Positions 1 to 9,005 of a stretch of 45,736 nt of DNA are shown here, piece by piece. Both the position numbers and the translations under genes were made by a program. The notes under the pieces were generated by a model. The model was not told the origin of the DNA. It saw nothing but the letters and a program-made list of their open reading frames with translations, and ran no database searches. Numbering within the stretch: position 1 is the stretch's first letter; each line of letters opens with the position of its first letter. Source of the stretch: an uncultured SAR86 cluster bacterium (lineage in GTDB: Bacteria; Pseudomonadota; Gammaproteobacteria; Magnimaribacterales; Magnimaribacteraceae); assembly GCA_902630715.1 (NCBI GenBank), contig CACOVO010000011.1, positions 1 through 45,736 on the forward strand, given 5' to 3'.

Positions 1-2
1 AT

Positions 3-1343
3 AGCTTTGTATTAGAGATTGAGGCTTCAAAAGCCGACCTCCAAAAGGATAATTTCGAAGGCGTCATAGAAACCTTTAATGGAAAGGAAAAGTCGTATTT
101 TGAAATTTCTTACCCTTTAAAAAATAATATTGCAGATAAGAGCCAAGGATTATTTCTGTTAATTACATTTGCATTCATTGGTGGTCTTATTTTGAATATC
201 ATGCCATGCGTCTTTCCTATACTCAGTATAAAGATTCTAAGGTTTGTAGAGCATAGTGAGAATTCTTCAAATCAAACTTATAAATTTGGTTTTTATTATG
301 CGCTCGGTGCAATCCTTAGCTTCCTTCTTATTGCTGCCTTATTGATAGGGTTAAAATCTACTGGCGAAAACATTGGATGGGGCTTCCAACTTCAATATCC
401 ATTGGTTATTTCGATTCTCTTCTATTTATTTATAGCTCTAGGCTATATGTTCATGAGTGATCTTTTATTCGGTAGCAAATTAGGACAGTTAGGTTCGTTT
501 GCCCAAGTTAAAAATGAATCTCTTGAATCGTTTTTGACTGGTGTTTTGGCTGTTGTGGTTGCTTCCCCATGTACAGCTCCATTCATGGGTTCGGCAATTG
601 GTTTTGCTCTATTACAGCCAAGTGCAAATTCTTTCTTGATATTTTTTAGTTTAGGGACCGGATTTGCTTTACCTTATCTTATTTTAAGTTTTAGACCTTC
701 ACTGTTGTCATTCTTACCCAAACCCGGTGAGTGGATGGAAACTTTTAAGCAATTCATGGCCTTTCCCATGTGGGCGTCTGCTCTATGGTTAATTTGGGTT
801 TTAAGTGGTCAAGTAGATAGTGATACTGTGCTGCTTGTTTTAATCGGAGGCTTGATTATAAGTTTATCCTTATGGTTACTAGACAAAAACACAAGTTCAA
901 AGGAATGGATAAAATTAACTGTAAGAGCGTCAGCTGCATTACTGTTTCTAGTATCGCTTTGGATATTACCTACTGAATATAATGTTAGCGAAAAGTCCAC
1001 CCAAGATAATTTAATATATTCTGAAGAAGCTCTTCAAAAATATGTAAAAGAAAAACAACCGGTTTTTCTAAATTTCACAGCGGATTGGTGCATCACATGT
1101 AAGGTCAATGAAAGAGTTGCTCTGAAATCAGACAGAGTAAAATCAATTATGAAGGCCAAAAATATAATATATATGGAAGCGGATTGGACAAGGAAAAATG
1201 CAAATATTGCGAATAAATTAGAGGAGTATGGACGAACAGGTGTTCCTCTCTATTTGCTCTACAATTCGGATGGTGTTCCTATAATTTTGCCTGAAATACT
1301 TACAGAAGATATTCTTGTAAATTATCTTGAGGATTTAAGTTGA
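3..1343 (+). CDS. dsbD: DsbD-family thiol:disulfide interchange protein, 3' part
   Basis: This inner-membrane protein carries electrons from cytoplasmic thioredoxin to periplasmic thiol proteins. The reading frame is open from base 3 with no start, so the 5' end lies outside the window. The first ~50 residues look like the end of a periplasmic N-terminal domain. A multi-pass membrane domain follows, opening with the DsbD signature NIMPCVFP near base 200 and carrying a second cysteine in SPCTAPFMG near base 570. The C-terminal thioredoxin domain has the redox motif WCITCK near base 1085. TTG at 192 is internal, because the membrane domain's family pattern (AFIGGLIL) continues upstream of it. 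The stop overlaps the start of the next gene, a likely client. The family is clear; the choice between DsbD and the related ScsB is less certain. Confidence 0.9.
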   Translation, partial: SFVLEIEASKADLQKDNFEGVIETFNGKEKSYFEISYPLKNNIADKSQGLFLLITFAFIGGLILNIMPCVFPILSIKILRFVEHSENSSNQTYKFGFYYALGAILSFLLIAALLIGLKSTGENIGWGFQLQYPLVISILFYLFIALGYMFMSDLLFGSKLGQLGSFAQVKNESLESFLTGVLAVVVASPCTAPFMGSAIGFALLQPSANSFLIFFSLGTGFALPYLILSFRPSLLSFLPKPGEWMETFKQFMAFPMWASALWLIWVLSGQVDSDTVLLVLIGGLIISLSLWLLDKNTSSKEWIKLTVRASAALLFLVSLWILPTEYNVSEKSTQDNLIYSEEALQKYVKEKQPVFLNFTADWCITCKVNERVALKSDRVKSIMKAKNIIYMEADWTRKNANIANKLEEYGRTGVPLYLLYNSDGVPIILPEILTEDILVNYLEDLS

Positions 1344-1954
1344 TAAGAAAATATTATTTACATTTTTTTCTTCTTATATTGTTTTCGCAAGTTGCTGTTG
1401 GTTATGTAGAAAAAGGCAAATTAGCACCAGGATTTGATTTAGTTGATAGTCAAGGAAATGTAGTTTCTTTGGAAGCTTATAGAGGTCAAATGGTTGTTCT
1501 TGAATGGACAAATCATGGATGTCCCTTTGTAGTTAGACATTACGAGACTGGGAATATGCAATCAACTCAAAAATTTGCAAAAAATAATAACGTTGTTTGG
1601 TTTACTATTATTTCATCTGCACCCGGGACTCAAGGTTTTGTTACATCTAAGCAAGCCAATGAGCTTTCTCTAAAAAGAGAAGCATTTCCATCTCATGTCC
1701 TTATAGATAAAGATGGAAAAGTTGGAAAACTCTATGGTGCGAAAACCACACCACACATGTATGTAATTGATAGTAAAGGAGTTCTCCAATATCAGGGAGC
1801 CATAGATGATGCTGGTGGAAGAGGCTTCATGAAAAAGGATTTACTTAACGCTAAAAATTACGTTAAGCGGGCTTTGGATGAGCTTATGTCCGGAAAGAAT
1901 GTTTCTATTTCAGAAACAAGGCCTTACGGATGTTCTGTTAAATACTCTACTTAA
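1340..1954 (+). CDS. Secreted redoxin-domain protein (thioredoxin/peroxiredoxin-like)
   Basis: A 204-residue exported protein of the thioredoxin-like AhpC/TSA superfamily. Residues 1-20 are a signal peptide. The redoxin fold starts at GKLAPGFDL. The active-site segment EWTNHGCPFV places one cysteine (C61) where redoxins have their reactive cysteine, with no CXXC. The only other cysteine, C198, is seven residues from the C-terminus. The start is TTG inside the dsbD stop (TTGA overlap), so the two are probably co-translated. The pairing suggests that DsbD keeps this protein reduced in the periplasm, possibly for peroxide or thiol repair. The substrate cannot be told from sequence. Family call is firm; the role is inference. 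Confidence 0.82.
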   Translation: MIRKYYLHFFLLILFSQVAVGYVEKGKLAPGFDLVDSQGNVVSLEAYRGQMVVLEWTNHGCPFVVRHYETGNMQSTQKFAKNNNVVWFTIISSAPGTQGFVTSKQANELSLKREAFPSHVLIDKDGKVGKLYGAKTTPHMYVIDSKGVLQYQGAIDDAGGRGFMKKDLLNAKNYVKRALDELMSGKNVSISETRPYGCSVKYST

Positions 1955-1957
1955 AAT

Positions 1958-2284
1958 TTACTCTGGGGCTTTAAAAACTGAACCAAGTTTCTGACCTAGT
2001 CCCATGTCACCTGAGAACTTAACTTTTCCCTGCATAAAAGCCCCCATTGCTGCTTGCTGATCGCCCGAGAAAACCTTTTCCATTGTCTCTTGGCTATCAA
2101 AGGTTAAAGTAAGACCGGGATCATCATGGGTTGCTTCAACAACAGCTAATGCTCCGTCATTTATATCTACATAAAAATTAGTGAGATCTTCTATGTTGAT
2201 CTGAATTGTTGCTTCTACGCCTTTTGCACCTTCAGCTACAAAGGCTGTTTCTAAACCAGTTTTGAGTTCTTCGAAAGTTGCCAT
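1958..2284 (-). CDS. SCP2 sterol-binding domain protein
   Basis: A 108-residue stand-alone SCP2-like protein with no signal peptide. It opens with the helix ATFEELKTGLETAFV and continues with alternating strands (ATIQINIEDLTNFYVDINDG, then LTLTFDSQETMEKVFSGD). The C-terminal segment AFMQGKVKFSGDMGLGQKLGSVF is the typical SCP2 ending. Such domains bind fatty acyl chains or sterol-like lipids in a hydrophobic tunnel. The gene converges on the redoxin gene with only 3 nt between stops and diverges from the PhyH gene. The several acyl-CoA dehydrogenases and the PhyH enzyme in the window suit an acyl-lipid carrier role, but the ligand is unknown. Confidence 0.85.
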   Translation of the reverse strand: MATFEELKTGLETAFVAEGAKGVEATIQINIEDLTNFYVDINDGALAVVEATHDDPGLTLTFDSQETMEKVFSGDQQAAMGAFMQGKVKFSGDMGLGQKLGSVFKAPE

Positions 2285-2375
2285 ATCTACTCCATGTAAT
2301 TTTTCACGCCATATGATCTCAAAATAAAGTCAGTTTAACCACCACATATGTAATTTAATTGTTAAAATTTTTTTT

Positions 2376-3260
2376 ATGGAAAGAAAGGACATTGATCTAG
2401 ATTCAAAAAAAGAATTTTCTAAGAAGTTGAATGAGCAAGCTGGAAGAACTTCGTCTAGAGGAGTTTCAGATGTCAGATTTATGACTGCTGACCAAAAGAA
2501 GAGTTGGAATCAATTAGGATATATATTGATACCGAATTTTGTGGAGGAGAGCTTTTGTGACCAAATGAATAACGAAGTTTCTGAAATAATCCAATCTTTA
2601 ATCCCTGAAGATAGCGCTTTTAGCCACGCTTATGCTGGAGATGGACACATAGCTATAAGGGAAATGAAACCAGGAGAAAATACTGAGACAATTGAAGATG
2701 AAATCTCAAAACTTTTCAGAATCCATTCTAAAGGAAGCTTTAATGCTTTCATTAAAAATGAAATTCTAGGCAATATACTCGAAGACATTCTTGGACCAAA
2801 TATAGACTGTTTTCTAAGTCAATTTATTTTCAAAAATCCTGGTGCTTGGGGTCAACCCTGGCATCAAGATTCTACGTATTTTCCTTTTGATAGAGAACCT
2901 CAAGTTGCAGCTTGGTTAGCTACTAGCGAAGCGACAATTGAAAATGGCTGTCTTGTCGTTTTACCTGGATCTCATCATGAACATTTACATGAACATCTCC
3001 CTGATGAAAGAAAGGAATCCAATTACGGATATACCGAAATCAAAGATCATGATTTTAGTAAAGAAATGCCACTTCTTTTAAATAAAGGAGATCTTCTCCT
3101 TTTTCATAGTTTCCTTATGCATAAGTCATTTGACAATAAATCTAGTTCAAGAAGAACAGCTATGGTTTATCATTTTGCTGAGACTGGAACCAAATTTGGA
3201 GAGGTAGATAGCCCAACAAATGAATGGATATCTATAAGAGGACGAGGCTTAGATGCTTAA
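2376..3260 (+). CDS. Phytanoyl-CoA dioxygenase (PhyH) family protein
   Basis: A 294-residue Fe(II)/2-oxoglutarate-dependent oxygenase of the PhyH family. The iron ligands are H163 and D165 in PWHQDSTYF and distal H249 in FLMHKSFDN. R259/R260 probably bind the 2-oxoglutarate carboxylate. The family fold begins at the segment QLGYILIPNF near residue 47. The ~35 residues before it are polar and poorly conserved-looking, and ATG at 2481 is a possible alternative start; neither start has a good Shine-Dalgarno. The gene overlaps the following DUF3604 gene by 8 nt, so they are likely one transcript. The substrate is not evident: PhyH relatives hydroxylate branched acyl-CoAs but also many small metabolites. 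Confidence 0.85.
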   Translation: MERKDIDLDSKKEFSKKLNEQAGRTSSRGVSDVRFMTADQKKSWNQLGYILIPNFVEESFCDQMNNEVSEIIQSLIPEDSAFSHAYAGDGHIAIREMKPGENTETIEDEISKLFRIHSKGSFNAFIKNEILGNILEDILGPNIDCFLSQFIFKNPGAWGQPWHQDSTYFPFDREPQVAAWLATSEATIENGCLVVLPGSHHEHLHEHLPDERKESNYGYTEIKDHDFSKEMPLLLNKGDLLLFHSFLMHKSFDNKSSSRRTAMVYHFAETGTKFGEVDSPTNEWISIRGRGLDA

Positions 3261-5340
3261 GTTTATTAAAATTTCTGGATTTATATTAAGTCCTCTAATT
3301 TTAATTTTTCTGTATGTATATATTTCCTCCTCCGGATTATTTGGGAAACTTCCTAAAGATGGAGAGTTAGTCTATTCACCTCGGCCAGTAGATATTAATG
3401 AAGAAAATGTAAAACAGATTTTTTTTGGAGATTTGCATGTTCATACCACTTTTTCTCAGGATGCATTTCTTTTCAGCTTGCCAATGCTTCAAGGTGAAGG
3501 AGCACATCCTCCGTCAGACGCATGTAACTTTGCTCGTTTTTGTTCGTCGTTAGATTTTTTTTCTATAACCGATCACGCTGAGGGAATGACAAAAAAAATG
3601 TGGGAGGATTCGATACAATCCATCAGAAATTGTGACTCTATTTCACATGGTCAAAACAAAGATTTAGTTGTTTTTGCTGGATGGGAATGGACTCAAATGG
3701 GTGCTACGCCTGAAACTCACTATGGACATAAGAATGTAATCCTAAGGGATTTAGATAATATACCGGACGTGCCAATAGGTGCAGGATTGACAGGTTTGGA
3801 TGCACTTATTGAGAGTGGACTTACGCCTTACTTGCCCTTAGTTGCAGACTTTCCTCCTGAAGCGATTGATTTTGATTTTTTAAAATTTAGAAATGAGAGT
3901 TATTCAATCCCTTTCTGCGATGAGTCTAATTCTGATTACGACGAATGCAAAGAAAGAGCCCTGACACCAAGAGAACTTTTTAGTAAGATCGATAATCTTG
4001 GCTTGGATGCAATTGTTATTCCCCACGGAACAGCTTGGGGAATACATTCTCCACCTAATTCAAAACTTAGCTCTCAACTTTCTGGTGAAAATCATGATCC
4101 TGAAAAACAAAGATTGATCGAGGTTTATTCGGGACATGGAAATTCTGAAATATATAAAAATTTTCTTCATACGAAACAGGTTGAACCTGGAAAATATGTT
4201 TGCCCTTCACCGAGCGAAGGATTTGAACCCTGTTGCTGGCGAGCGGGAGAAATAGTTAATCTTCAATGCATCAATGAGACTGGTCTCGCATGTGAGGATA
4301 AAGCTAAACAAATCAGAAATGAGTTTGCCAATAATGCGTCCAGCTTACTAAGATTTAGTTTGGTAGAGGGTGCAACGCAAGAGGACTGGATGCAATGCGG
4401 TCAGTTAAAGGATACTTTTTTGCCAGCTTATACTTATAGACCTTTAATGAGTGCGCAAGCTGCAATAGCATCTAAAGTTGAAGAGAATAATGTGCTTAAT
4501 TCCTTCAGATTAGGACTTATAGGTTCCTCTGATAACCACAAAGCTCGAGCAGGTTCAGGTTATAAAGAATTTGCAAGAAAATCCATGGGAGACTCTTGGG
4601 GAGCAAAAGATAATTTAACGTGGATACTTGAACCAGAAAGAGGAGCTTCGTTCTACTCAACAGGAGGCTTAGTAGCTGTGCATGCCAATAAACTTGATAG
4701 AGATGAAATATATGACTCCCTTTATGAAAGAGAAGTTTATGCAACTTCTGGAGAAAGGATTCTTCTTTGGTTCAATCTTACAAGTGAATCAGAAACAGTT
4801 CCCATGGGTAGTGAAACTCAAATATCAAGCAATCCTTCTTTTGAGGTAATGGCAATTGGTTCTTATAAACAGTTACCAGGATGTCCAGATTATGTCAGTA
4901 GCTCAATGAAAAAAGATGAAATTACGAGACTTTGCTTGAATGAGTGCTACAACCCAAGTGATGAAAGGAATCTAATAGATAGGATAGAAATTATTAAAAT
5001 CCAACCTACCGAAAATCTGACTAAATTAGAAGATGCAATACAAGATCCCTGGAAAGTATTTAATTGCGAAGACAAAGGAGAAGGTTGCTCTATAACTTTT
5101 CAAGACGATGACTTTATGAAAGAAAAAATTAGTTCAGTTTATTATGTCAGAGCAATACAAGAAGAGACTCTTGCAGTCGGAGGTGATCCCTTGCGATGTG
5201 AATATAATGAACAAGGTGAATGTATAAAAATCAATCCTTGTTATGCTAGTGGTCCTAAATTTGATCCAGAGGATGATTGCCTGGCACCAATTGGTGAAAG
5301 GGCTTGGTCTTCTCCAATCTTCCTAAATTATCAAAATTAA
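3253..5340 (+). CDS. DUF3604 family (PHP-like) membrane-anchored protein
   Basis: A 695-residue protein with an N-terminal membrane anchor (residues 7-27) and the DUF3604 signature. The segment FFGDLHVHTTFSQDAF supplies H62 and H64, and SITDHAEG near residue 115 adds D-H. Further metal-ligand-like residues occur in GWEWTQ and GSSDNHKARAGSG. These match the PHP metal-dependent hydrolase superfamily, to which DUF3604 belongs. Many cysteines in the body suggest a periplasmic, disulfide-bearing domain. The ATG lies inside the 3' end of the PhyH gene. The family is recognisable; the chemistry and substrate of DUF3604 proteins are, as far as I know, not established. Confidence 0.82.
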   Translation: MLKFIKISGFILSPLILIFLYVYISSSGLFGKLPKDGELVYSPRPVDINEENVKQIFFGDLHVHTTFSQDAFLFSLPMLQGEGAHPPSDACNFARFCSSLDFFSITDHAEGMTKKMWEDSIQSIRNCDSISHGQNKDLVVFAGWEWTQMGATPETHYGHKNVILRDLDNIPDVPIGAGLTGLDALIESGLTPYLPLVADFPPEAIDFDFLKFRNESYSIPFCDESNSDYDECKERALTPRELFSKIDNLGLDAIVIPHGTAWGIHSPPNSKLSSQLSGENHDPEKQRLIEVYSGHGNSEIYKNFLHTKQVEPGKYVCPSPSEGFEPCCWRAGEIVNLQCINETGLACEDKAKQIRNEFANNASSLLRFSLVEGATQEDWMQCGQLKDTFLPAYTYRPLMSAQAAIASKVEENNVLNSFRLGLIGSSDNHKARAGSGYKEFARKSMGDSWGAKDNLTWILEPERGASFYSTGGLVAVHANKLDRDEIYDSLYEREVYATSGERILLWFNLTSESETVPMGSETQISSNPSFEVMAIGSYKQLPGCPDYVSSSMKKDEITRLCLNECYNPSDERNLIDRIEIIKIQPTENLTKLEDAIQDPWKVFNCEDKGEGCSITFQDDDFMKEKISSVYYVRAIQEETLAVGGDPLRCEYNEQGECIKINPCYASGPKFDPEDDCLAPIGERAWSSPIFLNYQN

Positions 5341-5381
5341 TCTGAATAATGATAATATACTTCCCTAAAATTTATTAACAG

Positions 5382-6395
5382 ATGAGTTTTAGAGGAAATC
5401 ACATACTTTCCATAGATCAGTTCAATCGCAATGACATAGAACAGCTATTTTCTGTTGCAGATAAGTTAGAGCCTTTTGCCTCTAAGGAGAAAATCACCAG
5501 AGTGCTTGAAGGTGCGATACTTGGTAATATGTTTTTTGAGCCAAGTACAAGGACAAGGATAAGCTTTGGTGCATCTTTTAACCTCCTTGGTGGAAGCGTA
5601 AGGGAAATTACCGAAGTTGGATCTTCTTCTTTAGCGAAGGGAGAATCTTTGGCAGATACAGCTCAGGTTTTAAGTGGCTACAGTGACATTATAGTCATGA
5701 GGCATCCTGAAAATGATTCTGTAAAAAAATTTTCTGAAGCAAGCAGAGTTCCAGTGATAAATGGTGGAGATGGATCAAATGAACATCCTTCTCAAGCATT
5801 ATTGGACCTTTATACAATTCGAAAAGAATTATCTCAGAACGATAAAACCATAGATAATCTAAGAATCGCTCTTGTAGGAGATTTAAAGTATGGAAGAGCA
5901 GTACATTCTCTTTGCAAAATTCTCTCTAAATATAAAGATGTGAAGCTAAACCTTATTTCTCCTGATGAATTGAAATTACCAGAAGACCTAATAAGACAGA
6001 TGAATGATTCAAGGGTAAGCATTAATCAAACTGAAAATCTAGAAAAAGGAATATCTGAGGTAGACATAATCTATGTAACTAGAGTTCAAGAAGAAAGGTT
6101 TAAAAATAAAAAAGATGCAAACAAATATAGAGGACTCTTGAGTCTAAATCAGTCTATCTATACAGCTAACTGTGAACCAAATACTGTAATCATGCATCCA
6201 CTTCCCAGAGATTCAAGAAGTGACGCAAATGAACTCGACAGTGATTTATATGAGAATCCAAATCTTGCCATATTCAGACAAGCGGATAATGGGGTCGTCA
6301 TTAGAATGGCAATGTTTGCCTTAGTTCTAGGAGTTGAAGAAAAGATTGAAGAAACCTCAAAACCTGTAAACTGGAAGGTCGGATTAAACTCCTAG
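5382..6395 (+). CDS. pyrB: Aspartate carbamoyltransferase catalytic subunit
   Basis: Cytoplasmic enzyme that joins carbamoyl phosphate to aspartate in the committed step of pyrimidine synthesis. Seen directly: the carbamoyl-phosphate loop FFEPSTRTR (STRTR at residues 55-59), the 80s loop SLAKGESLADT with K86, and HPLPR at 272-276. At 337 residues it is slightly longer than the ~310 of the E. coli enzyme. No pyrI regulatory subunit follows, so it may be unregulated or partnered elsewhere. The stop codon shares a palindromic CTAG with the stop of the convergent PLP enzyme. Very confident. Confidence 0.96.
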   Translation: MSFRGNHILSIDQFNRNDIEQLFSVADKLEPFASKEKITRVLEGAILGNMFFEPSTRTRISFGASFNLLGGSVREITEVGSSSLAKGESLADTAQVLSGYSDIIVMRHPENDSVKKFSEASRVPVINGGDGSNEHPSQALLDLYTIRKELSQNDKTIDNLRIALVGDLKYGRAVHSLCKILSKYKDVKLNLISPDELKLPEDLIRQMNDSRVSINQTENLEKGISEVDIIYVTRVQEERFKNKKDANKYRGLLSLNQSIYTANCEPNTVIMHPLPRDSRSDANELDSDLYENPNLAIFRQADNGVVIRMAMFALVLGVEEKIEETSKPVNWKVGLNS

Positions 6396-7558
6396 CTCAA
6401 AGAACTTTCAATATCTTCAATAAGGTCGTCAACAGATTCTATACCAACAGACAATCTAACAAGGCCATCGCTTATTCCAATTTTTTGTCTGATTTCAGGT
6501 GGTATAGAAGCATGTGTCATTATTGCTGGATGTTCAATTAAACTCTCTACTCCACCCAAACTTTCGGCAAGAGAAAAGAGCTCAGTTCTTTCCAAAAAAT
6601 TCGTTGCTCCTTCAAGGCCTCTCTTAAGAATGATAGATATCATCCCACCAAAGCCTTTCATCTGCTTTTTAGCAATGTCATGCTGTGGGTGGCTTGAAAG
6701 TCCAGGGTATATAACACTCTCAATATCATCATGCTCAGACAAATAATTAGCTATTCTTTCGGCATTTGAGCAATGTCTTTCCATTCTTACAGGAAGTGTT
6801 TTTAAACTCCTAAGAAGTAAAAATGAATCGAATGGAGACATGATTGAACCGACAGCATTTTGAAGATAAAGAAGTTCATTTGCCAAATCCTCTTTCTTAT
6901 CTGAACACACTACTACTCCTCCGATAAGGTCAGAGTGCCCATTCAGATATTTAGTGGCCGAGTGGACAACGATATCAAATCCTAATTCAAGTGGATTTTG
7001 AACATAGGGTGAACAAAAGGTATTGTCACAAACAGAAATTAAATTATTTGCTCTTGCAAAATTTGATATTTCCTCTAGATCTGCAATTTTTAATAAAGGG
7101 TTTGTTGGAGTCTCAACCCATATCATTTTTGTTTTTTTATTTAGAGATTTTTCAAGAGAGTTCAAATCACTTAAATCACAAAAGGTAAAGTCCAAGCCTG
7201 CTGAACGTTTTCTAACATTTTCAAAAAGTCTATAAGTACCGCCATAAAGATCATCCATTGCTATAACATGATCTCCAGACGTAAGCAGCTCTAGCACTGT
7301 AGCGGTAGCTGACATGCCTGAAGCAAAAGCATAACCATGTTTACTGCCTTCCAAGTCGGCAATACAAGCTTCTAATGCCCTTCTTGTTGGATTAATGCTT
7401 CTAGAGTAATCGTATCCCTTATGAACTCCCGGACTATCCTGTACATAAGTAGAGCTTGTATAAATAGGCATCATAATTGCGCCAGTTGTAGGATCAGGTT
7501 CCTGTCCTGCATGAATAGCTCTAGTCTCAAAGCCTTGTCTATTTTTTTTCTTGGGCAT
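6392..7558 (-). CDS. Cystathionine gamma-lyase/gamma-synthase family PLP enzyme
   Basis: A 388-residue Cys/Met-metabolism PLP enzyme. The family pattern is complete: FETRAIHAGQ at the N-terminus, YSRSINPTR near 51, the aromatic stacking segment DDLYGGTYR near 102, and the PLP lysine K203 in HSATKYLNGHSD. The C-terminus SLGGVESLIEHPA is typical of the subgroup holding MetB, CGL and MetC. The upstream gene, 4 nt away in the same operon, encodes cystathionine beta-synthase. That context favours cystathionine gamma-lyase, completing reverse transsulfuration from homocysteine to cysteine. Gamma-synthase cannot be excluded by sequence alone. Confidence 0.9.
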   Translation of the reverse strand: MPKKKNRQGFETRAIHAGQEPDPTTGAIMMPIYTSSTYVQDSPGVHKGYDYSRSINPTRRALEACIADLEGSKHGYAFASGMSATATVLELLTSGDHVIAMDDLYGGTYRLFENVRKRSAGLDFTFCDLSDLNSLEKSLNKKTKMIWVETPTNPLLKIADLEEISNFARANNLISVCDNTFCSPYVQNPLELGFDIVVHSATKYLNGHSDLIGGVVVCSDKKEDLANELLYLQNAVGSIMSPFDSFLLLRSLKTLPVRMERHCSNAERIANYLSEHDDIESVIYPGLSSHPQHDIAKKQMKGFGGMISIILKRGLEGATNFLERTELFSLAESLGGVESLIEHPAIMTHASIPPEIRQKIGISDGLVRLSVGIESVDDLIEDIESSLS

Positions 7559-7562
7559 CTAG

Positions 7563-8945
7563 TTAGTTTAATTTATTTCTATAATGATTTATCAAATCAA
7601 CTTTTGTGATAAATCCGAGAAATGTATCCTTATTATAAATAATTGCTACTTTTCCTTGAGATAAAATTTTAAGAAGTTCTTCCTCTGAGTCGTCAAACTG
7701 AAGGGTGTCTAATTTTACAATCATGTGGTGAGATACCTCATTTGAGAATTTTGAAGGATCTTTACTAACCGAGAACAACAAATCTTCCTCATCTAAAACT
7801 CCCAGTAATTGATTATCTTTTAAAACAGGAATTTGGGATATGTCAGAAGCTCTCATACGATTATATGCTACAAGAAGTGAATCTGTCGGAGAGACCGTTA
7901 CCATTTCACCCTTATCTGCTCTCCTGTTAATCATATCTCTCAAATCATTATGACTTTCGAAATCCAAAAGATTATTGTCTTGGAGCCAAGACTTATTGTA
8001 GGCTTTTGATAAATATTTATTTCCTGTATCGCATATAAATGTAACCACTTTTTTATGATCTTTTTGTTTTCTACACCATTTTGCTGCTGCAGCAACAAGA
8101 GTTCCAGTAGACGACCCTCCCAGAATGCCTTCCTCCTTCAATAGCACTTGTAAGACATCAAATGCCTCCTTATCAGAAACTGTTTCTGCGTCGTCCATCA
8201 AAGAAAGGTCAAAATTATTAGGTATAAAATCTTCGCCAACCCCTTCTACTAACCAGCTACCTCCTTCGTAAGAATATTCGCCTTTAAGAATTGCATCTGC
8301 AACAACTGAGCCTTCTGGATCAGCAGCTACCATAGTAATATTTGGGTCTTGAGCTTTGAAATATTCAGCTAAGCCAGTTAGAGTCCCTCCGGATCCAACA
8401 CCTGCAACCACCGCATCTAAGTTTCCTTGCATTTGTTCCCATATTTCAGGTGCAGTAGTAGTGCGATGTGCTAATGGATTTGCTGGATTGGAAAATTGGT
8501 TAGCTAAAAAAGCTCCAGGTGTCTCACTTAGTATTTTCCTAGCTAAATCTTGATAATATTCGGGATGGCCCTCTGGTACATCGGAACGTGTTAGAACTAT
8601 TTCGGCCCCCAATCCTTCCAAATGAAGTATCTTTTCTCTACTCATTTTATCTGGAATAACCAGAATGATCTTATATCCTTTCAGCGCAGCTATTAAGGCC
8701 AATCCAATACCTGTATTTCCTGCGGTTGCCTCTATGATTGTGCCTCCAGGCTTCAACTCTCCAGACTTTTCTGCCTCTTCTATAATTGATAGTCCAATCC
8801 TGTCTTTTATGGAACCTCCGGGATTATTAGATTCTAATTTTACGTATAAATCACATGGTCCAGTATCAAGGGATTTTATCTTTAGGATAGGTGTATTTCC
8901 TATCAAATCTAGCAGAGAATCTGTAATGTCCATATTTTTCTTCAT
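7563..8945 (-). CDS. Cystathionine beta-synthase with tandem CBS domains
   Basis: A 460-residue PLP enzyme that condenses serine with homocysteine to cystathionine. The N-terminal catalytic domain has LIGNTPIL, the PLP lysine K47 in GGSIKDR and the glycine loop ATAGNTGIG near 73. A second phosphate-binding loop, GSGGTLTG, follows near 185. A pair of CBS motifs occupies about residues 335-460 (TVSPTDSLLVAYNRM and the final segment ending TKVDLINHY). This architecture distinguishes it from CysK/CysM, which lack CBS domains. ATG at 8945 is preferred over an in-frame TTG nine bases upstream. It is first in an operon with the downstream gamma-lyase. Confidence 0.92.
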   Translation of the reverse strand: MKKNMDITDSLLDLIGNTPILKIKSLDTGPCDLYVKLESNNPGGSIKDRIGLSIIEEAEKSGELKPGGTIIEATAGNTGIGLALIAALKGYKIILVIPDKMSREKILHLEGLGAEIVLTRSDVPEGHPEYYQDLARKILSETPGAFLANQFSNPANPLAHRTTTAPEIWEQMQGNLDAVVAGVGSGGTLTGLAEYFKAQDPNITMVAADPEGSVVADAILKGEYSYEGGSWLVEGVGEDFIPNNFDLSLMDDAETVSDKEAFDVLQVLLKEEGILGGSSTGTLVAAAAKWCRKQKDHKKVVTFICDTGNKYLSKAYNKSWLQDNNLLDFESHNDLRDMINRRADKGEMVTVSPTDSLLVAYNRMRASDISQIPVLKDNQLLGVLDEEDLLFSVSKDPSKFSNEVSHHMIVKLDTLQFDDSEEELLKILSQGKVAIIYNKDTFLGFITKVDLINHYRNKLN

Positions 8946-9005
8946 AAGGTACAATTTTTACATTAATTTTAACAAAATGATACGTGACATAATTAGGAGA
9001 GGATC

